Shown piece by piece: positions 1 to 6,237 of a DNA stretch of 7,328 bases; position 1 is the first letter of the stretch, and every line of letters begins with the position of its first letter. The stretch is taken from positions 1 to 7,328 of the forward strand of contig JAUVUL010000078.1 of NCBI GenBank assembly GCA_030600975.1. The letters run 5' to 3'. Source of the stretch: Candidatus Aegiribacteria sp. (GTDB lineage Bacteria > Fermentibacterota > Fermentibacteria > Fermentibacterales > JCC-6). The notes below the pieces were generated by a model, which ran no database searches, was not told the DNA's origin, and was given only the letters and a program-made list of their open reading frames with translations. Position numbers and translations under genes: made by a program.

Positions 1-336
1 GGGTGGGTTGTAAAACTCAAGACCGATAAGGAGTTCATAGGCCGCGAAGTGATGGCCAGGCAGAAAAAGGAAAAACCGAACAGGTATATCGTAGGGCTGG
101 AGGTCCAGGGGAAGGGATTTCCCAGGCAGGGTGCCGAACTTTTTGAAGGCAACAGAAAAGTTGGAGTAGTCACAAGCGGCTCCCTGGCGCCGACCCTCGG
201 ACACGGAATCTGTCTTGCATTTGTTGAAAAAGGATTTCATAAAAAGGATACGGCGCTTGAGGCCGAGGTAAGAGGAAAGAGAATTCCGGTTAAAACCGTC
301 AAACTGCCATTCTACAAAGACGGCAGCAGAAAGTAA
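1..336 (+). CDS. gcvT: Aminomethyltransferase (glycine cleavage T-protein), C-terminal part
   Basis: This is the 3' end of gcvT; the reading frame is open from the first base of the window, so the start and the folate-binding N-terminal two thirds lie outside. The 111 visible residues match the C-terminal beta-barrel domain of the T-protein. They begin with a Lys/Phe-Ile-Gly-Arg-Glu stretch (KEFIGRE, visible residues 11-17) typical of the join to that domain. The signature VTSGSLAPTLGHGICLAFV (about residues 57-75) corresponds to the family's 'VTSG.SPTLG..IALGYV' block. GcvT takes the aminomethyl group from the lipoyl arm of GcvH, releases ammonia and forms methylene-tetrahydrofolate in the cytoplasm. 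The gene ends with TAA 14 nt before gcvH, as expected of a gcv operon. An internal ATG at 49 is not a start, because family-like sequence continues upstream of it. Confidence 0.95.
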   Translation, partial: GWVVKLKTDKEFIGREVMARQKKEKPNRYIVGLEVQGKGFPRQGAELFEGNRKVGVVTSGSLAPTLGHGICLAFVEKGFHKKDTALEAEVRGKRIPVKTVKLPFYKDGSRK

Positions 337-340
337 CGCT

Positions 341-346
341 AGGAGG
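341..346 (+). promoter_or_regulatory. Ribosome binding site of gcvH
   Basis: AGGAGG lies four bases before the gcvH ATG, in the 14-nt gap after the gcvT stop. It fixes the start codon at 351. Confidence 0.85.
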
Positions 347-350
347 AAAA

Positions 351-734
351 ATGTCTAATATTCCTGAAGAACTCCGTTATACAGAAACACACGAATGGAT
401 CAAGGATCTGGGAAACGGCGAATACATGATAGGCCTTACATTCTACGCGCAGGAACAGATGGGCGAGATCGTAATGGTAGAATTTCCCGGCATGCATGAT
501 TTTAATTCCGGCGATATTCTGGGCACTCTTGAAGCGGTAAAGACTGCCGAGGATTTCTACGCTCCTTTCGACTGCAAGGTTGTCAGGATCAATCAGGATC
601 TTGAGGATGAACCAGCTCTTATCAACGAGAATTCATATGAGAAGGGTTGGCTTATTGTAGTGAAAACCGATGATCCCTCAGGATTCAACAGTCTTAAGAG
701 TGCCGATGAGTACTCCGAATTTATCGGTGAGTAG
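351..734 (+). CDS. gcvH: Glycine cleavage system H-protein (lipoyl carrier)
   Basis: The 127-residue product is the usual size of an H-protein. It carries the lipoyl arm that shuttles the aminomethyl group from the P-protein to the T-protein and is then reoxidised by the L-protein. The N-terminus has the family pattern RYTETHEW (residues 9-16), followed by IGLTFYAQEQMGEIV (27-41). The lipoylation hairpin is GTLEAVKTAEDFYAP (58-72), with Lys64 as the expected lipoyl attachment site. The C-terminal part has INENSYEKGWLIVVK, which matches the conserved 'N..PY..GW...' element. The turn after the hairpin reads PFDCKV, where many H-proteins have a Ser-Gly; this is a mild deviation. The gene sits between gcvT and gcvPA with 14-nt and 3-nt gaps. 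Identity is clear. Confidence 0.97.
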   Translation: MSNIPEELRYTETHEWIKDLGNGEYMIGLTFYAQEQMGEIVMVEFPGMHDFNSGDILGTLEAVKTAEDFYAPFDCKVVRINQDLEDEPALINENSYEKGWLIVVKTDDPSGFNSLKSADEYSEFIGE

Positions 735-737
735 TCA

Positions 738-2090
738 ATGAGCAGGTTCGTACCGAACAGGAGGGTGCACCGGGAGAAGATGCTTCAGGATATCGGCGTG
801 GAGAAATTCGAGGATCTGCTTGAACCGGTGCCAGAAAAATTCAGGTTGAAGGAAAAGCTCCAGATTCCTGAACCACTTTCGGAGTTCGAACTGACCCGCG
901 AATTCGAGGAATTCGCCAGCAGAAACACGGGAGCCGAACTGGTCTGTTTCATGGGAGCAGGTTCCTACGATCATTTCATCCCCGCGGCTGTAGACCATAT
1001 TCTTCTCAGAAGCGAATTCTATACAGCTTATACGCCCTATCAGGCTGAAGTAAGCCAGGGCACTCTTCAGGCGATTTTCGAATATCAGACCATGATCGCA
1101 AGGCTTACGGGAATGGAGATGGCAAATGCCTGCATGTACGATGGCGCATCTGCCGCAGCCGAAGCCTGTCTCATGGCCATGCGGATCACAAGGAAACAGA
1201 GGGTTCTGGTTGCCGGTTCACTCAACCCCAGATGGCTCGATGTTATAAGGACATACCTGAAAAGGGACGATTTCGAAATAAATGAGATCCCTTTCCTTGA
1301 GGACGGTACACTCGATCTGGAAATCGCTGCAGAACTTATTGAGGGTGGTACTGCAGCAGTACTTGTTCAGTATCCGAACTATTTTGGTTTCATCGAGGAC
1401 CTGCAGCCCATTGCGGAGCTTATTCATGAGCATAAGGGGCTTTTCATTGTTGCTGCCGACCCTGTTGCCCTGCCTCTTCTACGGTCACCCGGAGACGCCG
1501 GAGCCGATATAGTTGTCGGAGAAGGTCAGAGCTTGGGAATACCCATGTCCTACGGCGGTCCCTATATAGGTTTCATGGCTGCGAGAATGAAACTTGCAAG
1601 GAGAATGCCGGGAAGGATAATAGGCAGAACTACTGACCGTGCAGGACAGATCGGCTACGTGTTGACACTTCAGACCCGCGAGCAGCACATAAGGAGGGAC
1701 AAGGCTACAAGCAACATCTGTTCTAACCAGGCGCTGATGGCCCTCGCTAATGTGGCTTACCTTTCACTCATGGGTGAGAGGGGATTCCGGGAAATTTCGA
1801 GCCAGAGCTACCACAAGAGTCATTACCTCGAGGAGAAACTCCTTGAAATCCCCGGTGTTTCCCGGGTCTTTGAGAAGACACCGTTCTTCAGAGAATTCGT
1901 CATCTCGTTCCCCGTTTCTTCAATTGAACTCAGGGATAGAATGATCGAAGACGGTATTCTGGCCGGACTGCCTATCGTTGAGCTTGGAGAGGGAGCCATG
2001 CTTATAACTGTCACTGAAAAACGAACCAGGGATGAGATCGATCGGTACGTCATGACTGCGGCTGAGATATGCGGTGGAGGTGCATCATGA
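738..2090 (+). CDS. gcvPA: Glycine dehydrogenase (decarboxylating) subunit 1, GcvPA
   Basis: The 450-residue product is full length for subunit 1 of the two-subunit P-protein. Together with GcvPB it forms the PLP-dependent enzyme that decarboxylates glycine and loads the remaining aminomethyl group on GcvH. The N-terminus (MSRFVPNRRVHREKML) is typical of the family and supports the ATG. Diagnostic segments are GAGSYDHFIP (about 74-83), YTPYQAEVSQGTLQ (98-111), MSYGGPYIGF (270-279), and an HIRRDKATSNICSNQAL block near 318-334. This subunit corresponds to the N-terminal half of the single-chain enzyme and lacks the PLP lysine, which is in GcvPB. The start is 3 nt after the gcvH stop, and its likely Shine-Dalgarno element (GGTGAG at 725-730) lies inside the end of gcvH. 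The stop overlaps the gcvPB start as ATGA, consistent with translational coupling of two obligate partners. Confidence 0.97.
   Translation: MSRFVPNRRVHREKMLQDIGVEKFEDLLEPVPEKFRLKEKLQIPEPLSEFELTREFEEFASRNTGAELVCFMGAGSYDHFIPAAVDHILLRSEFYTAYTPYQAEVSQGTLQAIFEYQTMIARLTGMEMANACMYDGASAAAEACLMAMRITRKQRVLVAGSLNPRWLDVIRTYLKRDDFEINEIPFLEDGTLDLEIAAELIEGGTAAVLVQYPNYFGFIEDLQPIAELIHEHKGLFIVAADPVALPLLRSPGDAGADIVVGEGQSLGIPMSYGGPYIGFMAARMKLARRMPGRIIGRTTDRAGQIGYVLTLQTREQHIRRDKATSNICSNQALMALANVAYLSLMGERGFREISSQSYHKSHYLEEKLLEIPGVSRVFEKTPFFREFVISFPVSSIELRDRMIEDGILAGLPIVELGEGAMLITVTEKRTRDEIDRYVMTAAEICGGGAS
2076..2081 (+). promoter_or_regulatory. Ribosome binding site that sets the gcvPB start
   Basis: GGAGGT lies inside the end of gcvPA, with a five-base spacer to the ATG at 2087. 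It decides against the in-frame ATG at 2069, which lies upstream of this site and would make the site part of the coding sequence. Confidence 0.85.
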
Positions 2091-3547
2091 AAACCGTGTT
2101 TGAGCTCAGCAGTCCCGGAAGGATGGGCGTATCACTGCCTGAGCTTGACGTACCAGCCGCCTCTGAAATTCCTGCTGAATTATCGCGGGAAAGCGGTGGT
2201 GAGACAGGTCTGCCTGAAGCGACTGAAGGACAGATTCTGAGGCATTATTTAAACCTCAGCACGATGAACCATCATGTTGATAAAGGTATGTATCCTCTGG
2301 GTTCCTGCACCATGAAATACAATCCGAAGCTCCACGAGGACCTGGCAAGGATCAGGGGTCTCTCGGGAATTCATCCTCTGGTTCCGGATAAGCTTGCGGC
2401 AGGTTCCCTTGAACTGATGTACAGGCTGGGTGAATTCCTGTGTGAGATAACAGGCTTCAAGGGCGTGTCATTACAGCCCGCAGCCGGAGCACAGGGAGAA
2501 TTCTGCGGGATCATGCTTATTAAAAGCTACCTTGAGAGCAGGGGAGAGCCGCACAGGAACGAAGTCCTGATGCCGGACTCCGCCCATGGAACCAATCCCG
2601 CGACTTCCACACTTGCCGACTGCGTTGTTGTGGGAGTTAAATCCAATGAATACGGTCTGGTGGACCCTGAAGATCTCATGAGGAAAGCCGGCCCCAATAC
2701 GGCTGTGTTCATGCTTACAAACCCCAATACCCTCGGTCTCTTCGAATCCCGGATCGAGGAACTTACCTCCATAGTACATGAAGCCGGAGGATTGAACTAC
2801 ATGGACGGGGCGAACATGAACGCCCTGCTCGGTATTGCTAAGCCAGGGGAGATGGGATTCGATGTATGCCACCTGAACCTCCACAAGACTTTTGCCACCC
2901 CGCATGGGGGAGGAGGGCCGGGTTCAGGTCCTGTAGCCTGTACGGAGGAGCTTGCCCGTTTCGTGCCGGATCCAGTGGTTATCCGCGAAGACGACGGAAA
3001 CTATAGACTCTGCAGGAAGCAGGATTCATTCGGAAGGCTTCTTGCTTTCCAGGGCAATACCGGGGTTCTTTACAAGGCATATGCTTACATTAGAACTCTT
3101 GGAGCTGAAGGACTGAGGGAAGTCAGCGAGAATGCTCTGATCAACGCTAATTATCTGAAAGCAAAACTTCGAGACTATTTCGATAATCCCTTCGATAATG
3201 GCCCGTGCATGCACGAATTCGTTCTTTCTGGAGACAGACAGGCAAAGCAGGGAGTTAAGACACTTGATATAGCCAAGAGACTTCTGGATTATGGTTTCCA
3301 TGCACCCACGGTATACTTCCCGCTTATAGTACACGAGGCGTTGATGATAGAACCTACCGAGACGGAGAGTCTGGAGGATATTGATGCCTTCGCTGAAGCC
3401 ATGATATCTATAGCCGGGGAAGCAATTGAGAAACCGTACCTCGTAACGGATGCTCCCGTCAATACGCCTGTACTCAGGCTTGACGAGGTGAAGGCTGTCA
3501 AGGATTTATGTTTAGTGGAGCCCGTTGATAAAGGAGAAGACCCATAG
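2087..3547 (+). CDS. gcvPB: Glycine dehydrogenase (decarboxylating) subunit 2, GcvPB (PLP-binding)
   Basis: The 486-residue product is full length for the PLP-carrying subunit of the split P-protein. Family landmarks are SCTMKYNPK (residues 73-81), DSAHGTNPA (164-172, with His167 expected over the PLP ring), and HLNLHKTFATPHGGGGPG, whose Lys267 is the expected Schiff-base lysine. The glycine-rich loop follows it directly. Near the C-terminus are YFPLIVHEALMIEPTETES-type residues, with EPTETES at 422-428. The start is ATG 2087 rather than 2069: it has a well placed GGAGGT and forms the ATGA overlap with gcvPA, and the six extra upstream residues do not look like the family N-terminus. The TAG stop overlaps an ATA that seems to start the next gene. 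No key residue is missing, so the enzyme should be active. Confidence 0.97.
   Translation: MKTVFELSSPGRMGVSLPELDVPAASEIPAELSRESGGETGLPEATEGQILRHYLNLSTMNHHVDKGMYPLGSCTMKYNPKLHEDLARIRGLSGIHPLVPDKLAAGSLELMYRLGEFLCEITGFKGVSLQPAAGAQGEFCGIMLIKSYLESRGEPHRNEVLMPDSAHGTNPATSTLADCVVVGVKSNEYGLVDPEDLMRKAGPNTAVFMLTNPNTLGLFESRIEELTSIVHEAGGLNYMDGANMNALLGIAKPGEMGFDVCHLNLHKTFATPHGGGGPGSGPVACTEELARFVPDPVVIREDDGNYRLCRKQDSFGRLLAFQGNTGVLYKAYAYIRTLGAEGLREVSENALINANYLKAKLRDYFDNPFDNGPCMHEFVLSGDRQAKQGVKTLDIAKRLLDYGFHAPTVYFPLIVHEALMIEPTETESLEDIDAFAEAMISIAGEAIEKPYLVTDAPVNTPVLRLDEVKAVKDLCLVEPVDKGEDP
3531..3536 (+). promoter_or_regulatory. Ribosome binding site pointing to a non-ATG start
   Basis: AAGGAG lies inside the last codons of gcvPB. 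Seven bases downstream is ATA (3544-3546), in frame with the membrane protein gene. No ATG, GTG or TTG in any frame lies within about 15 bases downstream, so a site this strong has no ordinary start codon to serve. Confidence 0.65.
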
Positions 3548-3972
3548 AAGAATTCACCGGGAATACTGATCGCGTTCTGGAATGGATATCCCATCCGGCT
3601 GCGGAGAGGCCGGGAGCAACGGTAGTCTACGTTCTGATCATTCTGCTTTCGGGGATTACGGCCACACTGGCAATGGGTAATAATCCCTGGTGGGGGATGA
3701 TAGGTATAGCGGTTCTTTTTCTGTCGGGGTGGACGTATTTCCTTCCCAGCAGGTTCAGAATGGACAGCGAGGGCGTGCAGAAGAAATCCCCCTTCGGCAA
3801 TGAGATTAAAAAATGGAGCCAGGTGAAGAGCATCGTGCCTGATAAGTATGGTGTTCTTCTCAGTCCCTTCCCTCAGCCCACCAGATTGGCTAAATTCAGG
3901 GGACTGTCGGTACAGTTTTCCTCAAACAGAGAGGAAGTACTTGAGTTTATCAGAGAACATACATCCGGGTAG
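3544..3972 (+). CDS. Small two-helix membrane protein with soluble C-terminal domain, function unknown
   Basis: I do not recognise a named gene. Read from ATA 3544 the product is 142 residues. It has a short polar N-terminus (EEFTGNTDRVLEWISHP), a hydrophobic segment at about 27-44 (VVYVLIILLSGITATLAM), a short Gly-Asn-Asn-Pro-Trp-Trp turn, and a second hydrophobic segment at about 50-67. A soluble domain of about 75 residues ends it, containing RFRMDSEGVQKKSPFG, a Trp-Ser-Gln-Val, LLSPFPQPTRLAKFRGL and a C-terminal EEVLEFIREH helix. This layout (membrane hairpin, then a strand-rich domain with 'D.EGV..KS.FG' and 'W..V') resembles small bacterial PH-like membrane proteins, but that is inference. 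The first standard start, ATG 3673, would cut away the first membrane helix and has no Shine-Dalgarno site. The upstream frame is open and protein-like only back to the TGA/TAA at 3526-3531. Hence ATA 3544, which overlaps the gcvPB stop, is the preferred start. Confidence 0.72.
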   Translation: MEEFTGNTDRVLEWISHPAAERPGATVVYVLIILLSGITATLAMGNNPWWGMIGIAVLFLSGWTYFLPSRFRMDSEGVQKKSPFGNEIKKWSQVKSIVPDKYGVLLSPFPQPTRLAKFRGLSVQFSSNREEVLEFIREHTSG

Positions 3973-4018
3973 CCATGATCTGATCGATATCGATGGTGAA
4001 GAAGACTTCTCGGAGTTT

Positions 4019-4345
4019 ATGAGTAAGATCGCAAAGGAAATAGTCCAGCGCCAGCTGACCGTTCCAGCGATCATTTTCCTTGAGTCCATTAAGCCCCTGT
4101 CGTTTCTTGGAAACCAGATTCTTATATTCGCGAACCCGGTTGTCTCTCTTGTTGTACAGTCGGGTAATTATTACAAGTTCGTCCGTATGCTTGAAGACAG
4201 AGAAAACATAGAGAAACTTACAGTTGCAATAGAAGAGGAAAACGCTCTTGAAGTCCAGCGCCGATCGGAGCTGAAGGAATCTCACCGGAAGGAAAAACAG
4301 GACAGAAAATCCTTCTGGAGCAGGTTCAGACGGAAGAGCGATTAG
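4019..4345 (+). CDS. Small protein with hydrophobic FLES/KPLSFLG core and basic tail, function unknown
   Basis: I do not recognise a named gene. From ATG 4019 the product is 108 residues. Residues 1-15 form an amphipathic stretch, followed by PAIIFLESIKPLSFLGNQ (16-33), a hydrophobic run of about 34-46 around FANPVVSLVV, then YYKFVRMLEDRENIEKL (51-67). A long, highly charged helix-prone tail (about 72-108) ends in a Trp-Ser-Arg-Phe-Arg-Arg-Lys cluster. The core looks like a peripheral or re-entrant membrane-binding segment rather than a clean transmembrane helix. The start is uncertain. ATG 4019 has only a GGAG three bases away. A TTG at 3941, well spaced behind GAGAGGAAG, would give 134 residues, overlap the previous gene by 32 nt and add an acidic N-terminus. 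The upstream frame to ATG 3848 is probably not translated. The gene precedes glmL by 17 nt. Confidence 0.75.
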   Translation: MSKIAKEIVQRQLTVPAIIFLESIKPLSFLGNQILIFANPVVSLVVQSGNYYKFVRMLEDRENIEKLTVAIEEENALEVQRRSELKESHRKEKQDRKSFWSRFRRKSD

Positions 4346-4352
4346 AAAGAAC

Positions 4353-4359
4353 AAGGAGG
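4353..4359 (+). promoter_or_regulatory. Ribosome binding site of the glmL-like gene
   Basis: AAGGAGG is only three bases before ATG 4363 but nine before the in-frame GTG at 4369, so it leaves the exact start open between the two. Confidence 0.75.
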
Positions 4360-4362
4360 GAG

Positions 4363-6237
4363 ATGGCAGTGGCCAGCAAAGAAATCACCAGAATAATGGC
4401 AACTGACTGTGGCAGTACCACCACGAAAGCCATTCTTATCGAGAAGAAGGATGGCGAATTCCGTCTCATCCGAAGGGGGGAGGCCCCGACAACGGTCGAA
4501 GCCCCTGCCGAGGATGTGACAAAAGGTGTACTGAATGCTGTTGGGGAGATTGAGGACCTGGAGGGGCGTAAATTCCTTAAAGCGGGTGAGGAGGGCGTAC
4601 AGGTTTCCCCGGACAGTACCGATGGAGTGGATATTTACATGTCAACTTCCTCTGCCGGAGGCGGTCTTCAGATGACCGTGGCAGGAGTTGTGAAATCCAT
4701 GACAGGTGAAAGCGCCCAGCGGGCTGCACTCGGTGCCAGGGCAATCGTTATGGATATCGTAGCCTCCAACGACGGACGGCTTCCTCACGAGAAGGTGGCT
4801 GACATAAGAAGACTGAGGCCGGATATGATCCTTCTTTCCGGTGGTATTGACGGAGGAACGATCGATCATGTGATAGAGCTTGCGGAAGTAATAAAGGCCG
4901 CCGATCCGAAACCGAGATTCGGCGTTGGATACAAGCTCCCTGTTATATATGCCGGTAATAAGGACGCCAGAGAACCGGTAAAGGAAGAACTCGGCGAACA
5001 GGTTGAACTGAAGATAGTGGATAACCTCAGACCTGTTCTGGAGAGAGAGAATCTGGGTCCCGCCAGGGATACTATTCATGAGCTTTTCATGGAACATGTC
5101 ATGGCTCAGGCTCCGGGCTATCCCAGGCTCATGAAATGGGCGGGCCACTACGTGAACGGCTCCTGGAAACAGGTTCCAATAATGCCCACCCCCGGTGCGG
5201 TCGGAAAACTGATCGAGACGGTCGCGAAGAACGAGAATATCGAAGTGATGGGCGTTGATATAGGCGGAGCCACCACCGATGTTTTCAGCGTATTTCGGGT
5301 CGGGGAAGAAACCGTGTTCAATAGAACGGTATCCGCGAACCTGGGTATGAGTTACAGTGTATCCAACGTATTTGTCAGTGCCGGTTACGACAATGTTATG
5401 CGGTGGGTCCCATTTCATATGGACGAGGCCGACCTCAGGAACAGAATAAGAAACAAGATGATACGCCCCACTACTATTCCACAGTTACTCAAGGAACTCA
5501 TAGTGGAGCAGGCGATAGCCAGGGAAGCTCTCCGGCTCGCCCTCGTTCAGCATAAGGAACTGGCCACAGGTCTCAAGGGAATTGCCCAGGAGAGGACGAT
5601 CGGAGACGCGTTCGAACAGACCCAGACAGGGGCAACCCTGGTCAACATGATGACTCTGGATCTGTTAATCGGGTCCGGTGGTGTTCTTTCTCACGCACCA
5701 AGGCGAAGCCAGGCTGCCCTGATGGTAATTGATGCATTCCTCCCCGAGGGCATTACAATGCTCGCGGTGGATTCCATCTTTATGATGCCTCAACTTGGCG
5801 TGCTTTCCGAGGTTCTTCCCGAAGCGGCAACCGAGGTGTTCGACAAGGACTGCCTCATCCGGCTGGGCTCATGCATTGCGCCTGCTGGAGTGAACAGGAA
5901 AGCCGCGGTTCTGGCATTCGTCACTATCACAAAGCAGGACGGTTCCTCCATAGATTTAAAAATAGAGCCTGGAAAAATACATGTGGAACCACTTGGCGTG
6001 GGCGAAAAGGTAAACGCAGTTATCAAGCCCGCGAAGAATCTCGACATTGGAAACGGCCCCGGCAACGAATGGATCGGCGAGCTTGAAGGCGGTGTTGTCG
6101 GCCTTATCTTTGACGGAAGGGGAAGACCCTTCGTACTTCCGGAAGATGATGCCCTGCGGATAGAGAAACTGCAGGAATGGTCAAAAGCTCTGGATATCTA
6201 TCCCGAGAGATTCATCGCGCTTGAGGGAGGCGAATAA
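4363..6237 (+). CDS. glmL: GlmL/MutL-family ASKHA ATPase (glutamate mutase L-like), long form
   Basis: The 624-residue product belongs to the GlmL (MutL, 'glutamate mutase L') family, members of the actin/Hsp70/sugar-kinase ATPase fold. It should not be confused with the mismatch-repair MutL. GlmL is encoded with the B12-dependent glutamate mutase subunits GlmS and GlmE in clostridia and is thought to act as an accessory or reactivating protein. The phosphate-1 loop is DCGSTTTK (residues 15-22). STSSAGGGLQM with a following alanine-rich stretch, and SGGIDGGT (159-166), are family hallmarks. The second phosphate loop is DIGGATTD (299-306), and GSGGVLSHAPRR (437-448) follows. Classical GlmL proteins end near here at about 460 residues; this one has roughly 175 more, rich in beta-type sequence and including EGGVVGLIFDGRGRP (575-589). 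No mutase gene is adjacent, so its client is unknown. The start could also be GTG 4369 by Shine-Dalgarno spacing. The TAA stop overlaps the next ATG by one base. Confidence 0.9.
   Translation: MAVASKEITRIMATDCGSTTTKAILIEKKDGEFRLIRRGEAPTTVEAPAEDVTKGVLNAVGEIEDLEGRKFLKAGEEGVQVSPDSTDGVDIYMSTSSAGGGLQMTVAGVVKSMTGESAQRAALGARAIVMDIVASNDGRLPHEKVADIRRLRPDMILLSGGIDGGTIDHVIELAEVIKAADPKPRFGVGYKLPVIYAGNKDAREPVKEELGEQVELKIVDNLRPVLERENLGPARDTIHELFMEHVMAQAPGYPRLMKWAGHYVNGSWKQVPIMPTPGAVGKLIETVAKNENIEVMGVDIGGATTDVFSVFRVGEETVFNRTVSANLGMSYSVSNVFVSAGYDNVMRWVPFHMDEADLRNRIRNKMIRPTTIPQLLKELIVEQAIAREALRLALVQHKELATGLKGIAQERTIGDAFEQTQTGATLVNMMTLDLLIGSGGVLSHAPRRSQAALMVIDAFLPEGITMLAVDSIFMMPQLGVLSEVLPEAATEVFDKDCLIRLGSCIAPAGVNRKAAVLAFVTITKQDGSSIDLKIEPGKIHVEPLGVGEKVNAVIKPAKNLDIGNGPGNEWIGELEGGVVGLIFDGRGRPFVLPEDDALRIEKLQEWSKALDIYPERFIALEGGE

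Noticed and set aside
1348..1362. Inverted repeat GTACTGC-A-GCAGTAC
   Set aside because: It lies within gcvPA codons for Gly-Thr-Ala-Ala-Val, has a one-base centre that cannot form a hairpin loop, and is far from any gene boundary; it is probably chance.
2069..2086. In-frame upstream ATG extending gcvPB by six residues
   Set aside because: It lies upstream of the GGAGGT, which would then be coding, and adds MRWRCI, unlike the family N-terminus. ATG 2087 has ideal spacing and an ATGA overlap.
2471..2905. 144-codon minus-strand frame inside gcvPB
   Set aside because: It lies opposite the PLP-binding core of GcvPB, one of the most constrained parts of that protein; nothing suggests independent coding.
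3179..3199. Two copies of TTCGATAAT spaced by three bases
   Set aside because: They encode a Phe-Asp-Asn repeat in gcvPB in a normal frame; too short and isolated to be a functional repeat.
3848..3940. Long form of the basic-tail protein starting at ATG 3848
   Set aside because: It would overlap the membrane protein gene by 125 nt. The extra residues (Ser/Pro-rich) look like an out-of-frame reading of that gene.
3973..4018. Possible terminator or promoter between the membrane protein gene and the basic-tail gene
   Set aside because: No stem-loop followed by a T run and no paired -35/-10 boxes are visible; only a short palindrome is present.
3950..4354. 134-codon minus-strand frame covering the basic-tail protein gene
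   Set aside because: Considered because the plus-strand gene is unknown. The plus-strand product has a more ordered pattern (amphipathic start, hydrophobic core, charged tail) and fits operon spacing; the minus-strand frame would be isolated and convergent with everything else.
4642..5418. 258-codon open frame on the minus strand inside the glmL-like gene
   Set aside because: It lies wholly opposite a strongly recognisable gene with intact family motifs, and its translation shows no recognisable domain. It is a shadow of plus-strand codon bias.
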